From: Aurantiochytrium sp. KH105 | Lineage: Eukaryota; Sar; Bigyra; Thraustochytrida; Thraustochytriidae | DNA: 64,000 nucleotides | Assembly (NCBI GenBank): GCA_003116975.1 | Contig: BGKB01000124.1 | Span: forward strand, 62,001-126,000 | Reading direction: 5' to 3' | In this document: positions 8,917 through 18,536 of the stretch, one piece after another | Layout: each line of letters starts with the position of its first letter | Position numbering within the stretch: position 1 is the stretch's first letter | Translations under genes and position numbers: made by a program | The notes under the pieces: model-generated | What the model was told of the DNA's origin: nothing | Database searches by the model: none | Seen by the model: only the letters and a program-made list of their open reading frames with translations

Positions 8917-11900
8917 ATGGCGTCAACCGCGACGTCAATCCGTACGCCGCCGCCAGCAGTATCTAGGCCGTCGAGGAAGACGATGATGGCAGCAGGGGCG
9001 CAGGAGACCGACGATGCCTTCGTGGAGCAGCTCGTGGCCAAGCTTCGCGGGGACACCAAGCAGTCGAACTTTATGCGCAGCTATAACGACACCAAGTCGC
9101 CGACGAAATTTGACCTCGCGCTGCTACGACATTGGCCCGCCCAGGAGGTCGTGGAGAGTCTCACGGGCGCCTCCGTCGAGACCGACCTCGCCACCGTTGT
9201 CATGCGCACGCTCCTCGATGAAGGCGAAATTGCACTCAAAATAAACGCCAAGCCACCCGGCCGCAGCACCGCTGCGCAACAGGCCGCGCGCCAACTCGAC
9301 GCCCTCGCGCAGCGATGCAAAGCGGAACGCAAAGACTTTGGCGTTGATCTTCTGCGCCTTGGATTCCCACAGATTGAGTGCTACGACGAGAAATTACAGC
9401 GCACCTATCTCTGTCCCCTTGTGCTGTGGAAGGTCCGTCTCGACGTCGTCAACGGCCGCTTCGTCCTCAAACGTGAATTCTCCGAGCCTTTTGAACTCAA
9501 CGACGCACTCTGTCAGTTTCTTGCCACCGAGGCCGAAATCAAGCTCAAGGACACGCGTCTCTTTGATACCAAGGATGCCATCAACGACGTCGACCTCGAG
9601 AATCTCGTGGCGAAAATATCCCCTGGCATGGGAAAAGATGGCGCGTCAATGCGCGACGAAATCATCGACGCCCTTCGCCGTGTCCAGGATCCCATGGACA
9701 AAGATTTACCAGAAGCGTTGCCAACTGCTCCCAAGTCCGCTCGCGCGCGCCCAACGAAAGCCACTGCGGGTGCCGGAACGGGCAGTAAAGGGAAGCAATC
9801 TGCAGGTCATACGCCCGTTGTTCGCCGCATCGTCTGGGCCGCAGTCCTTGCTCTCTTCAAGACTGGCAACAACGCCATTCTCAAAGACCTCAGAGTGTAT
9901 CAGCGCCAAGGCAAGCTCTCGCTGCAGCCAGAGCCTGTCCTCTCCGGGGCCCCTGGCTCAGTTGACATTCTGCACGGCGGCTTTGCTCTTGACCCTAGCC
10001 AGTTTGAGGCCGTGCGTCAGCTCGCCATGAGTCGTAATCTCGTCATCAATGGTCCGCCAGGAACCGGGAAATCACAGACACTCGCCTCGGTCATTTCATG
10101 CGCTGGCGTCAATAGCCTGCGCGTCCTTGTCGTTTGTGAAAAGACAACAGCGCTCGAGATCCTGCAGCGCAAACTCTCCGAGCTTCGCTGGAACAATTGG
10201 ACCGGTGACAAATTCACAGCCTTCATTACAAGCGTGCAGGACCGCGAAGCTCTCGTCACGCGAGCGCGCGCCAATCGTGTTGACGTTGATGCAATTCCGA
10301 TGGAGAGTTTCCTCCACGAGGAGAAGCTCTTGCTACGAGACATTCGCCGTCTCGAAAAGATTATCGCCGCCGAGGAGCACAAATTTTCGCGCCATTGTGA
10401 AATCAACAATGAGGTCGTCTCGTTCAATATGACCGTCAAGGAGGCCATTGCCTTTGTCATCCAGCGCAAACTCAACGGCGCAAAGTTGCTCGTCCCTCCC
10501 GCGGATGCCACATTTGTAGAGCGCGTCTTTGGCCAGGACCACATAATGCGCTTGGATCGCTGTCAGGAAAATCTCCCGAGCGATCTTGTGCGCGCGCTCT
10601 CTTTTCTGAGTTTTAGTCGTCTCGACATGGAAATTTTTGACGCTGACGTCATTGCAAGTCGCGCCGCCGATCTCATTGCTCGTCTGACCGCATTTCTCGA
10701 GGACCGCGAGGCGATCGTACAGGCTGCCAAGGCAGACTATGTCAAAGAACTCGGAGACGTCGTGGAGCTTTGGGAAAATCATCTCGAGGAGCTGAGAAGC
10801 ATCGAGAAAAACATTTCGCAGATTCCCGACGACGCGATTCAACGCGCTGACTCGCCCGCGTGGGCCGACGCCATCTTTTTCTGGAGACGCTCTTCCGACC
10901 AAACCCGGCTACGATACTTTGGGTCCGCGCTTGCCCGAATCGAGGAGGCCATTCGTCGTCAGGACGTCCAAAGCCAAGAACCAGTCAATCCTCGACCCGA
11001 GGGTCTCATGGCTTCAGCTGCAGCTGCGGCGTCGGCCGCAGCTGCAGCGGCAACTGGCGGCGTACCATCTCGAGCACCGGCAGCACAGTCTCAATCGCAG
11101 CCGCTTGGCCAAGCCACGCGCAGGGGTAGCAGCACCACCACCACCACCACCAGTAACAACAACAAGAACAATAGCAGTATGCCCAATGGCACCTCGAATG
11201 CCAAGCGTGGACTGACCTTTCCCACAAACTTTACGCTGTCAAATATTTCGCGCATCGTCGCGTGGTGCGAAAAGCACCACCAAAAACATTTACAAGCGCT
11301 CCAAGAGGTAGAAAGCAAGCCTCCCGCACGCGCTTGGGAAGAACTTCCCGAAGTTCGCAGCAAACAACTTGCAAAGTTTCGCGCCATGAAAGAGGACATG
11401 AAAGAGGTGATTCGCACGAGCCCCTTTTGCACACAGCCAGCACTTGAAGCTCTCTTGACCTGTGTCGACCTTCCCGACAAAAAGGAGGCTCTCTGGGCTG
11501 TAGAAAAGGTGCTTGCCCCATTCCGCAGCGAAAATGTGGGCCGTTGGCGACAGAGCTCTGACTCCATCGACAGTCTCCTCGAGCTCGGTATCGTGCAGCA
11601 CGAAAGCTTCTTTATCGAGTTCCTTGATGCAAGCAAGGCTGACAGACTCTCCTGGGGCACGCGTATCAAGCTGTGCGTGCTCGCGCATGAAGTCGAGAAA
11701 AAGTGCCGTGGCCTCATTACTTCTGACTTCGTGCTTGATCAGCTCAGCGACGCGCTGATCGCCATTCAGCAAAAGGTACAAATGCTCTTTTGCTTGCGGC
11801 AAGGCAAGGCTATGGCCAAAAGCATTGAGGCCTTCGAGGCGCGCGGCCGCCAGCGCTTTGAGCAGTTCTACAATCGCCGCGGCAAAAATATTCAGGTCAA

Positions 11901-14319
11901 TTCGCTCCGCGAGCTAGTCGGCGATATTGATCTCTTTTGCGGATGCTTTCCTATCATCTTTTGCACACCTGCCGTGGCAAGTACCCTGTTCAAGGGAAGA
12001 CACCGACTTTTTGATCTCGTCATCTTTGACGAAGCCTCACAGAGCCTCCCGCACGATTCGTACGCGTCTCTGCTCAAAGGTCGCAAGGTCATCATTGCCG
12101 GAGACAACAAGCAGATGCCGCCGACCACACTCTTTAGTGCCGGAGGCGACCTCGAATATGAGTCGCTTGAGAACCGCCCTCTCGCCAATGACGAAGATGA
12201 CGAGGACATTGACCCCAGCGTTCCCACTTCGGCAGCGTCCAAGACGCAGGACCTGCGTAGTCGGCTCAATGCAGCGAATGCCGAGTCTCTTCTAGACTAC
12301 GCCAAGGAACACTCGTTCTCCTTTCGCTCTGTCGACCTCAATTTTCACTATCGAAGCCTCAACCCGGATCTCATGAAGTTCCATTGCGCAGCCATTTACC
12401 CAACAATGGCCCTTTGTCCCGAGAGACCTGCCGCAGTTTCCTCTGGACCAGCAATCGAGCTCACGCATGCCGCCGGCGTCTACAAGGACCAGCACAATGA
12501 CAAAGAAGCCTCTCTCATCACTCAGATGCTCCGTGGCATTATTCAAAACCCGGATCAGACGATCGCGGTCGCCACCTTCAATGAAGTGCAAAAGAAGCAC
12601 ATTCTCAAGGTCATCAAACATCACCCTGACGTGGCCTTTGTGCAGCAATTGCGCACCCTGCAAAACAAGGGCAAGTTCTTTGTCAAGAACCTCGAGAATC
12701 TTCAGGGCGATGAGGTTGACACGCTCATCATTGGCACCACCTTTGGACCTAACGCGCAAGGTACCTTTGACAAGCGCTTTGGCCGTATCGCGTTTACAGG
12801 CGTCGGGTACCGATACCTGAACGTCCTCTTTTCTCGTGCGAAGAAGAAGGTGCACATTGTCACGAGCATTCCCGAGGTCGAGTTTCTCTCACCTGCGCGC
12901 GAACTCGATGAGGGAGGAGCACTCAGTGGCAAATCCATGCTTTTTGGCTACCTCTCGTACGCGCGGGCCGTAAGTACTGGCGACGAAGGTCGTGTGAGCG
13001 CAGTTCTCAAGGAGTTTGCTGTGGATGAGAGCCTCTTGCGAGACTCGTCCGGTTCGCTGAACTCTTCTCTCGAAACCGTCGTCTTTGATGCGCTTACGCG
13101 CAAAAATCAGTTCCGTACGACAAGAGTAGATCGTGTGACCGACCCCAATACGCTGTTGCAGGGTATTCTTGTGCGTCTTTCCAATCTTCGGACGCTTGTC
13201 ATTCAGTGCAACTCCTACGACAGCTACCGCGAGCTCATCTACCGCAAGTTCATGTTGGAGAAGCTCGGCTACGACTTTTTCCAGGTATGGCCTGCAAATT
13301 GGCTTGATAACCCGGAACGCGAGTTTGAGCGCCTGCGTGGAGTCATTGCAAACGTGCAACGCAAACCGCGATTGACTCCTATTGAAGACGACCTCCCTGT
13401 GATTGTCGAGAGCGGGCCTGGTCATCCCGGCCCAGCCGCACCTGCTCATTTCGGGGTTACCGCCGTGCAAGAGGAGAGCATTCGCCGCCCCGCTCGTGAT
13501 CTCGAGTCGCCAGTTCCATCCATTGTATCGTCTCCCTCACAACTGAGCTCCGAAGTTCAGAGTATTGCTTCGGACACCGAGGTCAAGGTCACGTTCCGTG
13601 ACCCCTATTTGGTCAAGTACGGATCCAAGCGCAAGTACATTGTCTTTCGCCCCGAACGATATCTCCGCGGGTCAACAACCATGCTCATGGGATCGTGGGG
13701 TGGAAAGCACGAGGCCAAGCAAGTAAAAATCGACAAAGCTCGCCTCATAGCCTTACCCAAGACCGTCCCTCCGCTTGAGACTTTCTATGATGATATCGAG
13801 CACGACAAGGCCAAGCATTATGCGGCTGACAAGGCGGCTGCTGCAGAGGCCGCCATGTCAGACTCGGATGCTGACTTTGTCGATGCCGTGAGTTCACATG
13901 AGCCAGAAGCTGACCAAATGAACGATGGCACAGCGACGACGGCGGCGCCGACGACTGCGTCGACGCAAAAGACCAGAGCTCCTAAGACGCGTCGAAAACG
14001 AGGCTCGGATGCCACTTCAGATGCTCTTGCTCCGGAAAGCCAAGGCAGTAGTGTTCTCGGCACGACTGCGAACGCGAACGCAGACGCTACAAACGGAACT
14101 GAGGGCAATAATGCTCGCGATGGCGACGATGACGACGATGATTTTAGCGTTGGCGATGCGGAGGAGGACAGCGACGAGGAGGATACTTGGTCCCCGAGCC
14201 GAAAACGTAGAGCAAGCGGAGGCTCGCGTGCATCTGGGTCGAAGACACGAAAGAAAAGTCCAGCTTCTGCAGGCGGTGCCGGTGGCAAGGCCAAAAGGCA
14301 GAGACGCTCACGATCATGA
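8917..14319 (+). CDS. Giant SF1 helicase of the DUF4011/COG1112 type with a nuclease-like C-terminal domain and acidic-basic tail
   Basis: 1,800 residues, ATG at 8917, one exon. The N-terminal ~250 residues resemble DUF4011 (GVDLLRLGFPQIECYD, then YLCPLVLWKVRLDVVN and FELNDALCQFL). The helicase core has Walker A GPPGTGKS (~379), motif II DLVIFDEASQS (~1038), motif III GDNKQMPPT (~1062) and the C-terminal motifs NLENLQGDEVDTLIIG and YLNVLFSRAKKKVHIV. A segment at ~1385-1475 (SLETVVFDAL, then YDFFQVWPANWLDNPEREFE) matches the restriction-like domain that ends bacterial DUF4011 helicases. Residues ~1590-1800 are acidic and disordered with basic clusters (KTRRKRG, SRKRRASGG, KRQRRSRS), probable nuclear localisation signals. 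Known bacterial relatives occur in anti-phage loci; the job here is unknown. An Ala/Gln/Asn-rich insert lies at ~700-760. Domain calls are strong; nuclear location and origin by transfer are inference. Confidence 0.9.
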   Translation: MASTATSIRTPPPAVSRPSRKTMMAAGAQETDDAFVEQLVAKLRGDTKQSNFMRSYNDTKSPTKFDLALLRHWPAQEVVESLTGASVETDLATVVMRTLLDEGEIALKINAKPPGRSTAAQQAARQLDALAQRCKAERKDFGVDLLRLGFPQIECYDEKLQRTYLCPLVLWKVRLDVVNGRFVLKREFSEPFELNDALCQFLATEAEIKLKDTRLFDTKDAINDVDLENLVAKISPGMGKDGASMRDEIIDALRRVQDPMDKDLPEALPTAPKSARARPTKATAGAGTGSKGKQSAGHTPVVRRIVWAAVLALFKTGNNAILKDLRVYQRQGKLSLQPEPVLSGAPGSVDILHGGFALDPSQFEAVRQLAMSRNLVINGPPGTGKSQTLASVISCAGVNSLRVLVVCEKTTALEILQRKLSELRWNNWTGDKFTAFITSVQDREALVTRARANRVDVDAIPMESFLHEEKLLLRDIRRLEKIIAAEEHKFSRHCEINNEVVSFNMTVKEAIAFVIQRKLNGAKLLVPPADATFVERVFGQDHIMRLDRCQENLPSDLVRALSFLSFSRLDMEIFDADVIASRAADLIARLTAFLEDREAIVQAAKADYVKELGDVVELWENHLEELRSIEKNISQIPDDAIQRADSPAWADAIFFWRRSSDQTRLRYFGSALARIEEAIRRQDVQSQEPVNPRPEGLMASAAAAASAAAAAATGGVPSRAPAAQSQSQPLGQATRRGSSTTTTTTSNNNKNNSSMPNGTSNAKRGLTFPTNFTLSNISRIVAWCEKHHQKHLQALQEVESKPPARAWEELPEVRSKQLAKFRAMKEDMKEVIRTSPFCTQPALEALLTCVDLPDKKEALWAVEKVLAPFRSENVGRWRQSSDSIDSLLELGIVQHESFFIEFLDASKADRLSWGTRIKLCVLAHEVEKKCRGLITSDFVLDQLSDALIAIQQKVQMLFCLRQGKAMAKSIEAFEARGRQRFEQFYNRRGKNIQVNSLRELVGDIDLFCGCFPIIFCTPAVASTLFKGRHRLFDLVIFDEASQSLPHDSYASLLKGRKVIIAGDNKQMPPTTLFSAGGDLEYESLENRPLANDEDDEDIDPSVPTSAASKTQDLRSRLNAANAESLLDYAKEHSFSFRSVDLNFHYRSLNPDLMKFHCAAIYPTMALCPERPAAVSSGPAIELTHAAGVYKDQHNDKEASLITQMLRGIIQNPDQTIAVATFNEVQKKHILKVIKHHPDVAFVQQLRTLQNKGKFFVKNLENLQGDEVDTLIIGTTFGPNAQGTFDKRFGRIAFTGVGYRYLNVLFSRAKKKVHIVTSIPEVEFLSPARELDEGGALSGKSMLFGYLSYARAVSTGDEGRVSAVLKEFAVDESLLRDSSGSLNSSLETVVFDALTRKNQFRTTRVDRVTDPNTLLQGILVRLSNLRTLVIQCNSYDSYRELIYRKFMLEKLGYDFFQVWPANWLDNPEREFERLRGVIANVQRKPRLTPIEDDLPVIVESGPGHPGPAAPAHFGVTAVQEESIRRPARDLESPVPSIVSSPSQLSSEVQSIASDTEVKVTFRDPYLVKYGSKRKYIVFRPERYLRGSTTMLMGSWGGKHEAKQVKIDKARLIALPKTVPPLETFYDDIEHDKAKHYAADKAAAAEAAMSDSDADFVDAVSSHEPEADQMNDGTATTAAPTTASTQKTRAPKTRRKRGSDATSDALAPESQGSSVLGTTANANADATNGTEGNNARDGDDDDDDFSVGDAEEDSDEEDTWSPSRKRRASGGSRASGSKTRKKSPASAGGAGGKAKRQRRSRS

Positions 14320-14986
14320 CGCATGAGAAAAAATTGGATCGAGAATTGATGCCATCGCTCGGATGTACTGGTTGGACCTACCCTCTTATGTTTATATACT
14401 CTACGAGTGAATTTTAGAATCTTTTTGTGTGACAGTAAGCGCAAGAACGATCTCACGGCTAAGAACCAGGATCCTGCGTGTCGGAAACTTCGTATCGAGC
14501 ATGAGGGATCTAGCCTTGCGCATTTCCCCCATCATGCTGCGAAATACCGCACCGCAACGAGCTGACAGCGTCATTCCCAAAGCTTTCGTCCGTAGCCGCA
14601 TTTACGTCGATGTGCTCAGCGATAACGAAGAAACAGGTAGATTTCGGGGCGGCTTAATCACATTTAAGAGCAGCAGAATGTGATGGTCAATCACCAGTCC
14701 AACGGATCGCCATGAGGAAACATTCGGTAGAATGCGACGCGCACGAGCCAAACAATCGAAAAAGTATCGTCTGTGCGCAGGCATATATATACCCTACTTT
14801 GCAAGTCTTTAAAGAATTCACTTTGAGACACTTTCGAAGTCCAGCATGGAAATGCCATAAGTGAGATAAAGGAATCGCAAGGGCGCACATGAGCAAACTT
14901 TTCGTCGATTCTTGATGGCATCTTTTCCTTTTTCATAGGTAGTAGTGTAAAAAATTCATTGATGCTCTTTCTCCACAATAAGTCAA
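14320..14986. other. Intergenic region between helicase and WW-ankyrin genes (convergent)
   Basis: No confident gene. Bases 14401-14683 are open on both strands (66 codons minus, 84 codons plus) and the plus frame ends its plausible part in DVLSDNEETG followed by a donor-like CAGGTAGAT at ~14635. I could not connect it to another exon. The rest is AT-richer than average and probably holds the two 3' UTRs. Confidence 0.5.
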
Positions 14987-17482
14987 TCATGCTTGCGCCA
15001 GCTGACGATCAGAGGGAGGTGCCTGCTGATTTATGCTTGGACTTGGATCCTCTGCAACTTCCTTTGCAGAGGGTGATTTGGCGCGCAATACCTTGCCAAA
15101 AATGTTTGAAAGCCACCCCTCGCCGTTATCTTCAGCATCGCCCTCTGATGGTGTCGCTGCTGTTCCCGAATCCTCACTACGCGCATCGGTTTGCGGTGGT
15201 ACTCGCGCATATGCATCGCGCAAATTTGCAACGCGATAAGGGTTGGGTCTTGCTTCCGTAATCTCGCCGCTCAGGGGGTTCTCCTCCCCACCGGCAACGG
15301 CCACGAGCTGTTCGAGAAGATCGACCGTCTGCCGCAAAGCCTTGGGTGGGTCGTCGAGCATGACAACCTGCAAGCGGGCACAGTCAAGCGCGGAATTCCC
15401 TTGCGCGTTCTGCTGAGTGAGGTTTGCGCCATACTGCGCCAGTAGCTGGACGCACTTGAGATGACCTTTAGTCAGACCAACAGCGGCGCAATGCAGCGGC
15501 GCGTCTCCGTTCTCGTCAATGACTTGCGTCGAGGCAGCACTTTGCAATAGCCAACGCACAACAAGGGCGTTTCCTGCAGATGCGGCCAAATGGAGTGGCG
15601 TTGCTCCCTGGCCATCTGCGAGCTCAATGTCCGCTCCGTATTCGACCAAAAGGCTCGCGATCTCGACCAGGTTGCGCTGCATGGCCTTATTGGCGCTCGT
15701 GTCCTTGCTGCAGCACCTGTGTAGCATGGACGCATCGGTTTTGTCATCTTCGAGACTGGCGTCTTGCATCATGGCCTGCAGGGCGGCTTCCGGATCTGCA
15801 TCGTCAATCGCATCGCGAAGCAGGTCATCCGGCGACCTTTCCACCGGAGTGGCTGCAAGATGATCATTTGATGCAAGGTGACGGCTCAGTGAGGCTTTGG
15901 CCGCGCGCTCAAAAAACTTTGCCCATACCTTGCCAATGCGCTCCGAAGAGATTGCTGTAGACGAGGTTGTCGACACAACATCGCTCTCGTGGGGTTGAGA
16001 ATGTCTCTCGTGCAACGAAGGGGAAGGCGAACGCGCCCAACCGTGGTTGACGGGTGTCATGCTCGGGTCTGCGTCTGTTTCAGGGTGCGCAGGAGGCGTC
16101 GACGGCGCGAGCTCTGTTTGATGCCACGCGTTTTCGCCATATGAGACGTGAGCTCTCATTTCAGGTCTTGCGTCGAATTCAGTCTGAGGATTTCGTCGGA
16201 ATGCTTGTTGCGGCTCGTACTCGGGTTGCAGCTGAGAATAATAATCATCAACGCCTGTTTCCTGTGTCTGGCCTTGAAAGTATTCGTAGGCGGCGAGAGA
16301 CTCACGAAGCTCCGCGTTCTCGTTGGCCAGTAGAGCTTGCTTTGTAAGCGCTTCGCGTGCAGTTTCCTCCCATTGGTCTCGGCTGGCTCGTGCCTCATCA
16401 AGCTGTGCCTGGCAGCTCGCCAGCTGGGCCAGGCACTCATCGAGCTTTTGGGCTTCTCGTTCGGTCATGATTTCGTCAAAGGTTGAAGCGAGGTCAGAGC
16501 TGGCAAGGTCGCGTGCAAGGCAACCATCAGCATCGACTACGTCCATCAAGAAGCTCAAAGATCCGCTCGAGCCATCTACACAGCGCAGTCGTGCGAGAAG
16601 TTTTGAGCATGCTGTGTGGCCGCTGGCGGCCGCCAGATGCAGCGGGGTGCGCCCTTGAAAGTCTACAAGACCTTGGAGGGAAGAAAGCATGCCGCCCTCG
16701 TCCACTAATGTCTCCACAAGTGCCTGAAGAGGCTCCAAAAGGCCGTTCGCTGCATAGGCATGCACTGCTTGTTGACCTGTTCCGGGCTCTACGACGTTCG
16801 CTTGTGCACCAAGCTGCAAAAGGAGGCTAACCATGGGTTCGGAGCGTGCACCAAAGAGAGGCGTGCGACCTTGCGCATCTTGTGCATTTACGTCGATGCC
16901 AGCGAGTACGAAGCCTCGTACTTCCTCAAGGGCATCGCGTCGCACTGCGTCGTGGACCATTGTAATAACACGAAGTGCCTGAGCCTTTGCGCTCAGCGCA
17001 GCAGAGGAGGTGGTGTTTTCGCTGCAATCTTCATCACCTTTGGGTGTCTCGACTTCTGTCGAGATCTCATTGTCAATTTCTTTCCCCGCGTGCGGGTCTT
17101 CCCATTGAGAGTTTCCACTGTCTGGGTTGTACCAATAAGGAAAGCCATCTTCGGTCTCGTGACGCTCCCATGCGGTCGCGTCTTCCGGAATTCGGTGCTG
17201 TTCCTTTTCTTCAGAGGCCAATGGCGAAGTTGCGTCCTGCTGTTCCACAAAGCTGAGCCCTCGCGCCGTTGTTTGGTGGACATCATTCGCTGCATTTTCA
17301 TCGACTTTATCAATCCTACTGCTGCCGCTGCCGCTCTCACTGTCGCTGTCTGCATCAAGCTTGCCCTCGATCGTGGCTACTGCGAGTCGCACTTTGCCAA
17401 GCTCCATTTCATTGCTTTCCTGTTCAAGGTCGATAGCGTGCATAGCAGCATCCTCGCCAGCGTCTTTTGGCGCTGCTTCCAT
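14987..17482 (-). CDS. WW-domain and ankyrin-repeat protein
   Basis: 831 residues, ATG at 17482. A WW domain sits at ~104-133 (WERHETEDGFPYWYNP, second Trp 22 residues after the first, then EDP), a module that binds proline-rich peptides. Two ankyrin blocks follow: ~180-330 (GRTPLFGARSEPMVSLLLQL, GRTPLHLAAASGHTACSKLL) and ~545-720 (GATPLHLAASAGNALVVRWL, GDAPLHCAAV, GNSALDCARLQVV). Between them is a helical stretch with many Glu/Gln (~335-410) and a Ser/Pro-rich linker. The N- and C-termini are acidic and look disordered. It should be a soluble cytoplasmic scaffold; the partners are unknown. Upstream it faces the adenylate kinase fusion gene across a 1-kb divergent spacer. WW and ankyrin assignments are secure; biological role is not. 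Confidence 0.88.
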   Translation of the reverse strand: MEAAPKDAGEDAAMHAIDLEQESNEMELGKVRLAVATIEGKLDADSDSESGSGSSRIDKVDENAANDVHQTTARGLSFVEQQDATSPLASEEKEQHRIPEDATAWERHETEDGFPYWYNPDSGNSQWEDPHAGKEIDNEISTEVETPKGDEDCSENTTSSAALSAKAQALRVITMVHDAVRRDALEEVRGFVLAGIDVNAQDAQGRTPLFGARSEPMVSLLLQLGAQANVVEPGTGQQAVHAYAANGLLEPLQALVETLVDEGGMLSSLQGLVDFQGRTPLHLAAASGHTACSKLLARLRCVDGSSGSLSFLMDVVDADGCLARDLASSDLASTFDEIMTEREAQKLDECLAQLASCQAQLDEARASRDQWEETAREALTKQALLANENAELRESLAAYEYFQGQTQETGVDDYYSQLQPEYEPQQAFRRNPQTEFDARPEMRAHVSYGENAWHQTELAPSTPPAHPETDADPSMTPVNHGWARSPSPSLHERHSQPHESDVVSTTSSTAISSERIGKVWAKFFERAAKASLSRHLASNDHLAATPVERSPDDLLRDAIDDADPEAALQAMMQDASLEDDKTDASMLHRCCSKDTSANKAMQRNLVEIASLLVEYGADIELADGQGATPLHLAASAGNALVVRWLLQSAASTQVIDENGDAPLHCAAVGLTKGHLKCVQLLAQYGANLTQQNAQGNSALDCARLQVVMLDDPPKALRQTVDLLEQLVAVAGGEENPLSGEITEARPNPYRVANLRDAYARVPPQTDARSEDSGTAATPSEGDAEDNGEGWLSNIFGKVLRAKSPSAKEVAEDPSPSINQQAPPSDRQLAQA

Positions 17483-18536
17483 GACGTCTTTTCGCGCGCG
17501 CGCGCGAATGCAACTTGGCCAGCTGCCGCAGCCTTTTCGCCCTTTTCTCGTCCGAGACGCTTTCAGATTTGCTTGGTCGGAGTCAGACTATCTGTCCTCG
17601 ATCCAAACCGTTGCGCAAACGGCCCCCAAGCTTGTATATTCCGCCAGCACTGCACCGCAGGTCGAACAACAGTCTCTGCTTCTCTGGTCAGCCTGCTTTC
17701 CCCCGTCGTAAAGAGCTGCTCCTCGACACAAGTTCTCGCCGCTTCACCTACGCCTCAAGCCGGGGCCTGCCTTCTGACACCAACCCAACCAAAGCCAGAA
17801 TTTCAACGCTGCACTCCAACCACGCTCAGCAGCAGCAGCAGCAGCAGCAGCAGCTAACAAAGGCCAGGCCGCTCGAGGCGTGCTCCTCGCCTCGGCCCAG
17901 CTCCCTCAGGATGGTGATCATCAACCCCCGGGTCAACGGATAGCCCCTCAGCGCGTGTGTACCATGTGTAAAGTACTGCCGCTCGGTCCGCCTTCGTGCA
18001 TCCGCGCGCGGCTGGGCTCCGTCCTCGCGGCGCGCCGCGCCAAGCGCGAGGCGGCGGCACGTCGCGCGCGCTCCCCCCGCTGAGAGAGAAGCGCCGCGCC
18101 GCGTCCGGCGCGCCTGCCTTCCTGCCGCCGGAGCGAGCGCAGCGCAGCGGCGTCGAGCGGTACATCGCGTGTACGTGCGTGCGGCAAGTGGACATCTTTC
18201 GCCAGCAGGCGACCAGCGAAGCAGACCTTGCTCGCGAGCTGGCAGCTGGCCAGCTAGCCCAGCCAGCAGACCCGAACGCAAGACCTCGGGCCTGCGTCTG
18301 CGCATCGCGGACCGGGAAGCCAGCCTCTCTCGCGCGCGCGTGCGAGCACAGCGCTGCGCTGTCGCGTGTCCGACGCGAGCGGCAACTTACGTCTATCCTC
18401 TCCGTCTGCACGGCGGCGAACCCTGCGCGGAGTTGTGGACGACTTGGGCGGGCCCCGACGAGCTAGCGGACTCACTTTGCGCGCGCGAAGCAGACGGGCA
18501 GGGACGAAAGGAGTTGGACGTGTCTGCTCGGTGACC
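17483..18536. other. Divergent region between WW-ankyrin and adenylate kinase-fusion genes
   Basis: Contains CG alternation at 17491-17503, a perfect nine-unit CAG repeat (17827-17853) and a strongly GC-rich block at 17990-18330 that is probably the 5' UTR/CpG-type promoter of the adenylate kinase gene. Frames here are Arg/Ala-rich and not convincing. The adenylate kinase frame is open back to 18366, but that extension looks like translated UTR. Confidence 0.55.
17827..17853 (+). repeat. (CAG)9 microsatellite
   Basis: Nine perfect CAG units, outside any gene I can support, upstream of the minus-strand WW-ankyrin gene. Confidence 0.95.
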
